Assembly: GCA_000697335.1 (NCBI GenBank)
Contig: JNEM01016867.1
Location: 1 to 61,328 of the forward strand
Origin: Conidiobolus incongruus B7586
Taxonomy: Eukaryota > Entomophthoromycota > Entomophthoromycetes > Entomophthorales > Conidiobolaceae
Reading direction: 5' to 3'
Length of the DNA: 61,328 nt
In this document: positions 1 through 10,585 of the stretch, piece after piece
Numbering within the stretch: position 1 is the stretch's first letter
How the letters are laid out: every line of letters starts with the position of its first letter
The notes under the pieces: model-generated
The model's database searches: none
What the model saw: only the letters and a program-made list of their open reading frames with translations
Told to the model about the DNA's origin: nothing
Position numbers and translations under genes: made by a program

Positions 1-248
1 TTTTATTGATTTATATTTAAGTTTTAATAATATTAATATAAAAAAATTCTGATAATTATTATTTAATTTAAATATAATTTAATTTAACCTTAAGTTTTGA
101 ATTGAAAATATCTAAATAAGAGAATAATATATATATATTCTATATATATCTGTTTTGAAAAAAATAAAAAATATAGTTGAAAAATCAGAAATTAAAAAAT
201 ATAGCATTTTTTTGAATAAATAGGTAATAAAAGTTTATTAAAAATATA

Positions 249-362
249 AGATGTGTATAAGAGACAGATATATATCTGTTTTGAAAAAAATAAAAAATAT
301 AGTTGAAAAATCAGAAATTAAAAAATATACCCTTATATTATTTCTGTCTCTTATACACATCT
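249..362. other. facing Tn5 mosaic ends around a duplicated 62-nt segment (library or assembly artefact)
   Basis: Positions 249-267 read exactly as the 19-bp Tn5 mosaic end used in Nextera libraries, and 344-362 are its exact reverse complement. The insert begins at 268-329 with a 62-nt copy identical to 142-203 just upstream. A tagmented short fragment whose adapters were not trimmed would look like this: mosaic end, genomic insert, mosaic end. That the mosaic-end sequence is the commercial adapter is established; that this segment is an artefact and not native DNA is inference, but a strong one. Confidence 0.93.
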
Positions 363-1288
363 ATTTATAAATTATTTATTTGAAAATATTAAATAATAAA
401 TTAAATAATATAGTTTAATATTATTGAATATACTTATTGAAATCATTGTAAAGTATTATCTTATATAATTCGAGAAATGTTTGATAAAGTTAAATATATA
501 ATTATAATAGTATTTGCAATAAAAAACACAAATTAAGTAATAATAAATAAAAATACCATAAATATTATATATTATAGCTGCTGTTAAAGTTTAAATCTCA
601 TTTAAATATATTCATTCAATTTTGTTTTATAATCTAAAAAATAAATATTTCAATATCATAATAATCAATTTGAAATACTATTTAAATTAAAATAAAAGTA
701 AAGATATTATTAAAGCTATATATTATTCAAAAATATTAAAAATTTAAATAAATAGCAATAAATCTATTGATATTATATTTTATATAATTAAGTTATATAA
801 TTATTATATCAAACTAAATTATTAATTTAATGAAATATTTAAAAATTATGAACCATAATTAATATTAAAATATATTATTATATATTGCTTAATCTGATTA
901 TTAGAATTATTTATAAATATATTAAAACATTGTAAAAATAATAATATTTTTCATATTGGATATTAAAAAATAGTTCTAATAGTTAATAAAGCAATAAATC
1001 AAAGTATTAATATTAAATTATATTGTATCGATAATGAATTAATAAAAACAAAATAATAAATTCATTCCTATTATTATGAAAATAATTTAATATTGATCAA
1101 TATACAGTACAATATAGGTCATTTTAATTGATTATTATTAATACAAAGGTACATTTAAGATTACTAATTTTTTGATTAAATATTACTGATCAACGGTAAA
1201 CATATAATATTTCTTCTTCCTTAAAAGAACTTTAATTTTTAAACTTACAAATATCAATCAATATTTACTTAAATGCTTTATTATAATC

Positions 1289-1308
1289 ATATATATATAT
1301 ATATATAT
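1289..1308. repeat. (AT)10 microsatellite
   Basis: Simple dinucleotide run. Similar runs occur at about 23811-23834 and 44428-44451. Confidence 0.9.
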
Positions 1309-2349
1309 TGATATTGCAAGTTTTTTAAATTATAATATTGAAAAAAAATCACAAATCTTTTGTAATTTAAGTATTTTAAATATTAATAATTTTGAAAAGA
1401 ATAAATTAATTAAAAATAATTAAAATATACAATATATTGTCACAAAATGACTATCAAAATTTTTATTATAATAACTAATCGTTATTTCAAAAAATATTAT
1501 AACTAAAATTAATTAGAAAATTATATATATATATATATTCAGGCTGATAAATAAATTAGAAAAAAAAATAAAAATGATTATACATATAATTGAAAAATGC
1601 TAATAATTTAATATCATGAAAGAATAAAAAAAATGTCGAAATTAACATTAATAAAAGATTAATTATAATTATTTAATAAATATTAATTAAACCAAATTTA
1701 AATTTTTAGTATTTCTAATGCCTTTAAATGATTTAATTGAAAATAATCAAAGGTCAAGTTTAAATTTTTTCATTTTTAGTTTCTATTCCATTAATTGTAA
1801 ATCTTACCTTTTTGCGTGACCTAACTTCGCTACAAATAAAGTTATTTTGTAGAATGTAATCAACTTTAAAATAAAACCTGAATTCCAAAGAGAGAGATGA
1901 GGTATGATTCAGGGCAATAAAGTATAAAATAGGGTTATAGTAAAATTCTAAATTGTACCTAATATTAATTTTATTTGCTAAAATTTTTTGGGGAGAATTG
2001 AGTTACATATGATTCAAAATAGTTAAATCTGAATAAATTAAAAAAAAATCATTGATTATGAGAGATTTGGGTTAAATATATTTTTGTTAAATGAAGACTA
2101 CGTTGTGATACTCACTTTCAAAAATATTGGATACTTTGGAAATCTAGCTCAGTTGATAAAGTTAAAATATAGACTTTACTTATGAAATATCAAATATTTA
2201 AAGTGGCTTAGATATTTGAAGGATAATGATATCAATTGGATATTAAATAAGACTAGCACATTTAATAATTTCTTTGGTAAAATATTTTTACATTTCTATT
2301 ATACATTTCTCACATAAATTATATGGAGTCAAAGATCGTCAAAACAGTA

Positions 2350-3384
2350 TTAAGGAGCAGCATTCATTTGAAACACCTGTTTAAGTGCTTGCAGCAGCTG
2401 AGGAGCAAAGGGAGAACTGGTAACACCATCAGAAATCCTGGAAATAGAGACATAAAGTTCATGAACTTGGTCAGATTTTGAAGTCTCCTCTTCAATATCG
2501 AACCACTCTTTAATAATAATGGAATCGCCATCATTGAAATCTTGATATGTTATTTCGACTTGTTCGATCATTTCCCTATCATCATCCTGATCGTTCTCAT
2601 CGCCAATTTCACAGCAAGCAAGTTTCCTTTCCAAAATATCTATATCCTTTTCATCCAATTGCTTTAGCTTATTCTGAATTTCTTTCAATTCTTCTGTATC
2701 TAAATTGAACCATTGTAACTTGCTATTGGGATCGGTCAAATCAACTAATTCTGTATTTTCCAATAGACCCCTAACTAAACCCAGTCGCGGGAGTGCAAGC
2801 ATGAGACCGGGGTCCATGTCATCCAATTGATCCTCGCTTAGAAAACCTTTTTTGATAGAATTCTGAAGTGTTTCACTCAATAAGATAGAGTATAAATCTA
2901 TTTGTGGCGATTTGAAAGCTTTTTTGGAGCTCCCGCGAGGCCTACTGAAGTATCTAAGGCATATAGATTGTTCGAATTGCGCCCAAGCGAGGTCAAAATC
3001 CTCCAATACGTCGAAAAGATCTGAATATGGAGGCCTTAATGTGATCATAGTTCTGTGCCGGAACTTGAACCGGAGCGCGTCCATTGCGGCACATAGTTGA
3101 CGCGCATGGTCCCTGAGTTCTCCTGAATATTGTTCAATTCCTCGAATTTGGAATCCACGGCAGAGTGCCTGAGCTGCAAACAAAATGCTCTCAGAGAAGC
3201 AACCATCCAATTCCCGTTGCTCTTCAATTGGCAGACTACGACGATAGTCCTTATTGACCTTTCTATCTTCATTAAGGTTCAGGTAGATCTTATAAATTGA
3301 ACGAAGTAAATTACGCTGTGCTTTGTGCACCTTGTCAGCATAGTAATAAAAAGTTGGAGAGTTGAAATCGATAGTTTTTTCCAT
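2350..3384 (-). CDS. LST2-like protein (ZFYVE28 N-terminal domain, no FYVE finger)
   Basis: The 344-residue product from the ATG at 3384 resembles the N-terminal region of lateral signalling target protein 2 (LST2/ZFYVE28), which in animals is an endosomal phosphoinositide-binding protein that damps EGF-receptor signalling. Matching segments, in order: FYYYADKVHKAQRNLLRSI near residue 12, a central FDVLEDFDLAWAQFEQSI stretch, and LSEDQLDDMDPGLMLALPR followed by LGLVRGLLEN, equivalent to the family's [24 protein letters not shown] region. The frame ends soon after, so the long middle and the C-terminal FYVE finger of animal LST2 are absent. A frame upstream (to about 3770) ends in a good donor, CAG|GTAAGT at 3473/3472. 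Splicing it to an acceptor before 3395 keeps the frame, so a 5' exon, coding or untranslated, is likely. Function in this organism is inferred from the family only. Confidence 0.75.
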   Translation of the reverse strand: MEKTIDFNSPTFYYYADKVHKAQRNLLRSIYKIYLNLNEDRKVNKDYRRSLPIEEQRELDGCFSESILFAAQALCRGFQIRGIEQYSGELRDHARQLCAAMDALRFKFRHRTMITLRPPYSDLFDVLEDFDLAWAQFEQSICLRYFSRPRGSSKKAFKSPQIDLYSILLSETLQNSIKKGFLSEDQLDDMDPGLMLALPRLGLVRGLLENTELVDLTDPNSKLQWFNLDTEELKEIQNKLKQLDEKDIDILERKLACCEIGDENDQDDDREMIEQVEITYQDFNDGDSIIIKEWFDIEEETSKSDQVHELYVSISRISDGVTSSPFAPQLLQALKQVFQMNAAP

Positions 3385-3472
3385 ATTATTCACAGCTATT
3401 ACCAGCTGTTGCTCTATATCAAATACATTAGCTATTTTTCGAATTGGGATTACCTAATTGGGGAAAACTTAC

Positions 3473-3770
3473 CTGCACTAAAATACAAAGCAAGTGGTAG
3501 CTTCTTTTCAGACCACGGCACCGTAATTGACCAATTTGTCTTGGGTAAAGGCCATTTAAATAAGTTGGTGACATTATGCAAACTTGGCGAAACTCTCGCC
3601 AGTCGACTCGTCGTCGTTGCCGCTTGATTCCGCATCACACTCTGACCCATGAGAGTGGGAAGTGGATAATGAGAATTTGTATTAGTCTGCATATATTCTT
3701 TAGAATTACAACAAAGTAAACAACACAAAAAGAAAATAAATAAATGCAAACTGAGTTCCATTAGCATCAC
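3473..3770 (-). other. probable 5' exon of the LST2-like gene (coding status unsure)
   Basis: An open frame on the minus strand begins with ATG at 3770 and ends at 3473 in a strong donor (CAG|GTAAGT). Joined over a 77-nt intron (3396-3472) to the acceptor before 3395, it reads in frame into the LST2-like protein. The translated N-terminus has a hydrophobic Leu/Cys/Phe-rich start and does not resemble LST2, so the segment may be untranslated leader. Base composition is richer in GC than the flanks. Confidence 0.4.
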
Positions 3771-3815
3771 ACCTTCTTTTATAGGTGTAATTAATCAATA
3801 CAAATTGAGGTTTGC

Positions 3816-3822
3816 TGATTGG
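3816..3822 (-). promoter_or_regulatory. CCAAT box (CCAATCA) upstream of the LST2-like gene
   Basis: CCAATCA on the minus strand, about 45 bp before the possible 5' exon. CCAAT boxes are bound by the HAP/NF-Y complex in fungi. The word is short enough to occur by chance. Confidence 0.3.
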
Positions 3823-6512
3823 AAAGGGAGAGGGAGAATTGTTCAAATCAATAATTATGTAAGACCTTGAATAGGGAGATTATTTGCATGAGCTGAAATT
3901 AATTCGGGTTATAAATTTTATGCAGTTACAAAAATGATAATAATTTTAATCAAATGATATAATTTTTAGTACACAAGATACAAATTCATCTCAACTGTTC
4001 TACATTTTTTGACTTATTTTGGCTTATAATGATCAATGACATTAATCATATTCAAACTCAATTATATTTATCAGCTTATGATAAAATTTGTATTATTTTA
4101 TTTAATTCGCAATTGTTAAATTGATATCAATATATTATAATATAAATATTTATCAATTTGAAATTGAAAAATATCAAAATAATCGTTCTTAATTCAATAA
4201 TATTTACCATCATAGAGATTAATAAATAGAGAATGAACACTTATCAATATGACAAAAAAATCAATTTTATGATACCTGAATAATGAATAACTGGCAAAAA
4301 TCTAAATAGATAAATTTTCACTATTTTTGTAATGGCGGATCAATTAATTCACCATAAAAATTTCAAAGCCTTTTTATGATCATTTAGTGGTTAATAATCA
4401 TTATATTATTTTCACAGAACTATCCATTTTTCAATTTGGAAAAGTTATAGAGTTGCTTGAATTGGACATATAATTATTCAAAATACTATAAAAAAAATTA
4501 ATTAAAACTAATTAATAAATAATTTATATTTTTAACAATTGTTTTAAATTTTAAACAATAAATTCTCTAATTTAAGTCACTTGAATGTAATTATTAAATC
4601 AAAAATTTAATCACTAAATCCACAAATTTAAAATTGATTCAATACTTCGGCCCATTCTTATGACAGCCATCAATACAAGAATAAAAAATAGAAAGTGATT
4701 AATAACATCTTATTGTAGCAAAGTATAAAGTTAGCTATTTTAGTATTCTACCTTATTAATCCTAATCCTCTAAGCTTTATTTATAATTAGCTTATTTTGT
4801 ATACTCAGTTCTTCCTATATATACATTGAAACTCCCTAAAAATATTTGGTGAATAATGAAATCATTTATAAGTATTAAATTTTAATAACTGTGGTTAAAA
4901 ATACTATGTAAAGTGACTTGATAAACTTGAATTTAATAGGATTTTAAGTAATACTTTTAATTAGTAAAATTATTTTAATAACTTAACACGGAAAATTGTC
5001 AACTGATGGTTATTTTGAAAATTTTCTAAAAATATTAATATCACTATTTGAGGACAATATTATTATATTTATGTAAATACTAAAATGGTTATATCAAAAT
5101 TTTCAAATATTCAATCTTTAAAATCAATCCATAATATTTTGATATTTAATGCAAATAATTAAAATATAAATAATTGTAATTACTTGTATAAAATAGTATA
5201 TTACCAATTCACAAATTTTCAGTAATACTGGAAATATTGATATACACATTATTTATTTAATTGACCCCTTATCGATTTTCATTTAATAATTAGAGTTATA
5301 TATTTACATTTTTAATTTACCCAGTTGTGGTACTTTTAATATTTATAATACTCAATAGTATTTTGTTTAATATTAAAACATTTCAAATTGTTAAAATATA
5401 TTATATATTGTACCACTAAAAATATATACCATTCAATGCTAAAATTTCTTAATAATGATGACTATTATATCAATGTATAACTTGTTGCAATACTATAGTT
5501 GAATATTTGTATATGATTTTAAAAAATAACAATACAATCAAATTAAAATTTTGTATAAACTAAAATCATGACTACATTAAATATTATAGATTAGTATTAC
5601 ATATGATAATTGTTTTTAGGTTGCTTTGATACTATAGTATAGATCACTATATTTCATAATGAAATTACTTTTATTAACTTATATTATTATCATTATTGAT
5701 AGCTTCCTTTCATTTTTAAACACTGAACAATTAAAAAATATTGAAAATATTGAAAAAAAATCCTATGGTGTAAATTTGTAGATTATATGGCAATTTTCAT
5801 TGAATATTTTCAAGTTATTGCCATCATTTAATTTAGTATTTATATATTCTATTCTACTGATAAGATCATATTGCGACTAGGTAAATATTACATTTATAAA
5901 TTCAAATATTTTTTAAAATATTTGATATAATTTCAGCAAGTTATAGAAATGATTATTAATACAAAATTTGATGGCATAATCCATATTAATATTGTTTGTC
6001 ATTTTTAGCATTTTAATTACCATTATAATTACATAAATTATACATTTTAATATATATTTTTAAAATTTTTAATTGAACATCAAGGCACATTATTAATATG
6101 TTTTGACGATATTGAAAGAATATTAAAATTAAATCAATTTCATCTGTTGAATTGTATTCATAATCAAAATATAGATTAAATAATGAGAATAATTAATAAT
6201 TGAGGTTAAAATTACACTAAAAAGGTATATAATGTCAATAATCAGGCTACAACATATATTATAGCTGTTATTTACAATACATTAATATTATCTAGGTATG
6301 TAAACTTTGTAGCAAATTATGTAAAAAAAATTAAAAAAATGAATTATTGTGAAACGTGAAAATTAAACGTAAAGAAGAGTTTAACATAAAAATTATGATG
6401 AAAAGAAATGACTACTCATACTAATATTTAAATTTAATGAAAATATAAATAATAAATTAGTACTAGTAAAATTATTAGAAGAACATTTTAGAAACTTATT
6501 TTGTATCAAGAG
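3823..6512. other. gene-free AT-rich stretch
   Basis: About 2.7 kb of very AT-rich sequence without coding-like frames, RNA genes or clear repeats on either strand. Confidence 0.7.
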
Positions 6513-6800
6513 TGTGGATAAATCCGTATCATATTTGCAACCTGATAGCAGTTGAAATGAAAAATGTGACGATTGCTACCTAATTGATACCTTTCTTCAC
6601 TCCAATTCACTATTAAGTACCTGATTAACCAAATTAGGCCTTATCAACATTTTACCAGTCCACGTCTGAGTGACCTCACTGTTACTCATCCGTGCATACT
6701 TATGCCTATATATTTCACTTAAGTATAAGAAGGGCTCGGCTCCCTTCTTGATCTCTCTCTCTTACCTTACTTTCTTACATTAATAAACCTTTTTCCTACA
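6513..6800 (+). mobile_element. LTR of a retrotransposon (fossil)
   Basis: A block of markedly higher GC than its surroundings starts TGTGGATAA and ends CCTACA, giving TGT...ACA termini as in LTRs. Inside are a TATA-like word (TATAAG near 6726), a pyrimidine-rich stretch and an AATAAA near its end, the usual order for an LTR promoter and polyadenylation signal. What follows looks like an untranslated leader and the start of a gag frame. The family is likely Ty3- or Ty1-like but cannot be settled. The GC content suggests it is younger than the flanking AT-rich DNA. Boundaries are approximate. Confidence 0.55.
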
Positions 6801-7130
6801 TCCAAAGCCAACCCTTTTGGTATACTCAAGTAACTGCTTATAGTTCCACTTGAGTCATTTTACACTAATCCTTCTAAACCCGTTCCTATTGATATTCCTT
6901 GATTCCATCTTTTAGCATGTCGGATCCTAACGCCGCCACTGTTGCTGCTGGTCTAGTCGCTCTGTACAAAGCCCCATTTACAAGTGATCAAGGCCGAATA
7001 GCCAGAGATCTGATCATTGGTAGTTTACCCCAGCTGGTAGGTATCATGTTTCACAATCTGGCCTACAGAATGGCTGTGTCAGTGTCCTCAATGACGCTCC
7101 AAGAGCTAATAACCGTGACAAAAAATATAA
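6801..7130 (+). mobile_element. leader and gag start of an LTR retrotransposon, broken (fossil)
   Basis: Follows the LTR at 6513-6800. A short leader precedes an ATG at 6917 with a GC-rich, protein-like frame (MSDPNAATVAAG...) that fits a gag N-terminus by position. The element stops at the 5' flank of the tRNA-Val gene; the rest of the body and the second LTR are missing, so it is a fragment. Insertion next to a Pol III gene is typical of several fungal LTR families. Gag identity is inferred from context and not from a recognised motif. Confidence 0.5.
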
Positions 7131-7204
7131 GATCTCGTGGTGTAGTTGGTTATCACGTCTGTCTAACACACAGACGGTCCTCAGTTCGAATCTGAGCGAG
7201 ATCA
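7131..7204 (+). tRNA. tRNA-Val(AAC), copy 1
   Basis: Complete cloverleaf: acceptor GATCTCG/CGAGATC, anticodon stem TCTGT/ACAGA, loop CTAACAC with anticodon AAC, T stem CTCAG/CTGAG with loop TTCGAAT, discriminator A. No intron. Identical to the four other copies in this window. An LTR-element fragment ends against its 5' side. Confidence 0.95.
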
Positions 7205-8031
7205 AAGCTATTTAATTTTCATTACAATATAATATATTTAATTTTGTGTTATTTTTTGATTATACTATGATATATTCACTCGTAATTATATTGATTTTTG
7301 TTAATTATATATTACTAATTCAACTTTATTTCATTGCATATATTGAAAAAGTTATATGCAGTGATTACCTAATATTTTATTTCGGCATTTCTATAGTAAT
7401 AATTTATTATTAAAATATAATTATATACATTTTATAAAAAAAATACAAAATATTAAAATTTGTATTTCAAAATCTATTCACTATTTCAAATTATACAAAT
7501 CATTGTCAATTGTGAATTATTAACATTAAATAATGATTCATTTTAATTATTAAACTCATAAATAAATAATAGTAACTTTAGTGCTGTTTTAATATTTACA
7601 TATTTCAAATATAAACAATATAATGCAATTTGATTTTTATTGAACTATTAATAAATAAATGAAAATCACTTAACCAATTAAAAAATGGCGCATCAGTTTG
7701 GACTTATCAAAATATGATAGTAATTATTAAATTGCTATATAAAATATTTATGTAAAAATATAGTTTAAAATTTAGATTAATATAAATAATTATTAAAAAT
7801 TTGAATCTGTCAGTTTATAGATTATAAAATAATTTATTAAAATATTTTGTCAATTATAATAATATTAACATTTTATTAATATCTTTTAGATTTATTTTTA
7901 TGTTAAATTAAATTGGTGTTAGTTCTATTTATTTAATCAGTATAACTATTGTTAGACAAATATCAGCAATAGTTATAATATTGAAAATTATATCAATATT
8001 AGTAATATGTCACAATAGTAATGCTTTATAT
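7205..8031. other. AT-rich spacer between convergent tRNA-Val genes
   Basis: No coding-like frame or RNA gene is visible; it separates tRNA-Val copy 1 from the LTR-like fragment. Confidence 0.7.
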
Positions 8032-8208
8032 TGTCACGGGTCAGGAGATCCGTTCAACCCTTACAATTCGAATCATTATCCTGCATACGGATCCACCTGC
8101 AACGTGATCAACAAATACCCCCTACCTTCTGGAATCAATCACTCCATCCTATGTGTTACCCGAAGGCCAGGAAACACATCGGTCCTCTTCCTAGGGTTCT
8201 GTCCTACA
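8032..8208 (+). mobile_element. short LTR-like fragment or solo LTR (fossil)
   Basis: A 177-bp block of about 50% GC sits in DNA of about 20% GC. It begins TGTCACGGG and ends TCCTACA, giving TGT...ACA inverted ends, and is bordered on both sides by ATAT, a weak possible target duplication in AT-rich DNA. TGTCACGGG is a start often seen in Ty3/gypsy LTRs. It does not resemble the LTR at 6513-6800 apart from the shared CCTACA end, so a second family is likely. It looks like a solo LTR or an incomplete one; strand is assumed. Confidence 0.45.
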
Positions 8209-8507
8209 ATATAGTTTAAACAATGAATTATTCCTTGATATTATTTAACAAGCGCCTTCTCGGAAGATAACTATTCTATTTACCTAATTTTATTAATATT
8301 TATTTCAAATAAACTGATTTAAAAAGTTATTAGAATTAATCATATAAAAGATTATGTAAAGTAAAATGATAAGAAAAAGAAATTATAGGAAAATAAAAAA
8401 TCAACTGTAGGGTATAAGATTGTTATAAATACTAAATACAAATTAGACAATTAAAATTATATTAGTATATTAATTAAATTTTGAAGATTTAATGAATTAA
8501 TAAAAAG

Positions 8508-8581
8508 TGATCTCGCTCAGATTCGAACTGAGGACCGTCTGTGTGTTAGACAGACGTGATAACCAACTACACCACGAGATC
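8508..8581 (-). tRNA. tRNA-Val(AAC), copy 2
   Basis: Exact reverse-strand copy of the tRNA-Val(AAC) at 7131, convergent with it 1.3 kb away. Followed downstream by a T5 run (CTTTTTATT), a good Pol III terminator. Confidence 0.95.
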
Positions 8582-9551
8582 TTAATTTTCTATCAAATTT
8601 GAAGGTATTTTTTGACATATTAAATATTTTTTATATTTTTTATATCTTTTCATTTTTTTTCCCCTATCATTTCATCTCTTTTATTATTTCTCATATTTTA
8701 TATTTAGATTATTTATTCACTAATTAATATTGAATATCAATTTATCATATTTTATTAATTTGTATATATCATTGATATGTTTTTATCACTTACAAATATT
8801 CTTATATAAAGTTCTTGTTTTCAATGTTCGTAGAATTATATAGATATGTCTCTTATCTGCTATTAATACAAGTGATATTTTTTCATTTTCTTAATTATCA
8901 AAATAATTATACAATAAATTAAAATATTTTTATCTAATAAATTATTCTATATTGATTTTGTAATTTTTAAAATTATGAAGAAGTTATATCCATAATAATA
9001 TTAATAAATTATCTTTATTTTTATCAAAATCCCAATATTGAGATTTATTTATTTATTTATATAATAATAATAATAATATTGAAATTGGTAATTTCAAAAC
9101 GATTACTGGTTATATTTGTCCTTTTTATAAATGATTTTTACTTAAATTCCTATATAATTCTAAAATTAGCTTGAATTTGATTCAAACAATTAAAATTGTA
9201 TAAATATCTGGTATATACTCTGATTTCTTATTTGAACCCTTTAATATCATGATTAATTTTATTATTTTTGATAATTTGATAATTCAATGTTGATTGCCAC
9301 AATTATAGAAAAATTAAGCATGGCAAAACTCAACAATTTATCATTGTAACTTAGTAGAGATATTAATTGGCCAATTTCAAATTTGATTTGATAATAAACG
9401 AAATCCCATAATAATGATTAGAAATTTCAAAATTGAATAAAGGCCAACTCTTGGGAAATTATTTAATTGCACATTTTTCAGAATTAATAATTTTATCGAA
9501 TTTGCCAACTTAAATAATATTTATAAATTGTGAGATTGAAACAATATTAAA
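8582..9551. other. AT-rich intergenic stretch, DPH3 upstream region
   Basis: No gene seen. A palindromic ATTGGCCAAT at 9366-9375, about 180 bp before the DPH3 start, contains CCAAT on both strands and could be a HAP/NF-Y site; this is a guess. Confidence 0.6.
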
Positions 9552-9934
9552 ATGACTTCCTTTTATGACGAAATAGAGATTGAAGATATGGAATTTGACG
9601 AAACTAACGACCTCTACTTTTATCCATGTCCTTGTGGCGACCGATTCGAAATTACTAGAGTAAATATTTTACCACATACATAAAATATATATAATATGCT
9701 TATTCAATATTTCTTTAGGAAGAATTATTTGATGGTGAAGAAATTGGTAGATGTCCAAGTTGTTCGCTAATTATTCGTGTTATTTACGACCCTGTAAGTT
9801 TTATGTTAAATAATGGTATTTTTAATATAGTTGTTTATATATATATTATTTTTTAGGATGAATTTACGAGAGATGATGAAGATGACGAGGTGATGGAGTT
9901 TAAACTGGATACCTCTATCATTGTCAACAACTAA
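9552..9934 (+). CDS. DPH3: diphthamide biosynthesis protein 3 (CSL zinc-finger protein)
   Basis: Three exons (9552-9659, 9719-9793, 9857-9934) encode 86 residues, close to the 82 of human DPH3. Both introns (59 and 63 nt) are GT-AG and phase 0. DPH3, also known as Kti11, is an iron- or zinc-binding electron carrier that serves the DPH1-DPH2 step of diphthamide synthesis on eEF2 and also Elongator-dependent tRNA wobble modification. Diagnostic features are the start [14 protein letters not shown], the first metal pair C26/C28 in [11 protein letters not shown], the [10 protein letters not shown] linker, and the second pair C48/C51 in [13 protein letters not shown], which contains the CSL signature. 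The acidic tail is usual. Fission-yeast and human proteins share this layout throughout. Identification is very secure. Confidence 0.97.
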
Positions 9935-10585
9935 TTCCTCATACTTAATTATTTTTATCGCATTATTTAAGACCATCTAATCACTAGTATTTTTATTATC
10001 AGCAATATGTTATATATATAATCCAATATCAGTCAAACCTACTATTACTTCCGATTTTATTTAAGTATAACTTATTATTTCAAATACTAAATTATACATG
10101 CTGTTCATTTAAATAAATTCACTTTAAACATTATCTATATTTACTTGTTCTAACTATCGTCAAATTGCAAATAATCAGATATTTATATGTTTCTATTTCT
10201 ATTTATTTTGTACTCACAATGATAAATGTTATCTATTTTTTATTCAAAAATAAAATTATAAATTCATTCATTTCGAAATATATAACAAACTAATGAAATT
10301 TATCAAATATTAAATAAAATCCGAGAATCAAGTATTATTACCACTAGTTGGTTATGATCCTTCTATCTCTGAATTTGATAACTATTATAAAAAGAAATAG
10401 TCATATCAATCTTCATAATATATGATTTTTATCGATATAATAAAAGATCAATTCTTAATAAATATTTTGCACTGGAAATTAAAAATTCTTATAAATTCAT
10501 AGAATTAATTAATTGCAATAAATTACAAAAAAATATAAACGATAATAATTTATTTGCTAAGTGAATTAAAGATTAGCAATCAATT
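9935..10585. other. intergenic stretch between DPH3 and Med7
   Basis: AT-rich 3' regions of two convergent genes. A 27-codon plus-strand open frame ending near 10400 (VLLPLVGYDPSISEFDNYY) looks protein-like but has no start, no acceptor and no partner exon that I could find. Confidence 0.5.

Larger units (their letters stand above)
1..2349. other. gene-free AT-rich stretch
   Basis: No reading frame here looks like protein. The stretch holds the Tn5-end artefact listed separately and an (AT)10 run at 1289-1308. Around 2142-2165 there are a few tRNA A-box-like words with no matching B box or foldable arms. Confidence 0.7.

Noticed and set aside
2142-2220. tRNA-like words (CTAGCTCAGTTGATAAAG)
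   Set aside because: No B box, no acceptor or T-arm pairing; likely chance.
3325-3627. 100-codon plus-strand frame opposite the LST2-like 5' exon
   Set aside because: Explained as the shadow of the minus-strand exon with its strong donor; the plus translation has no recognisable pattern.
10300-10405. 27-codon plus-strand frame ending FDNYYKKK downstream of DPH3
   Set aside because: Protein-like, but no start, acceptor or partner exon; too short to call.
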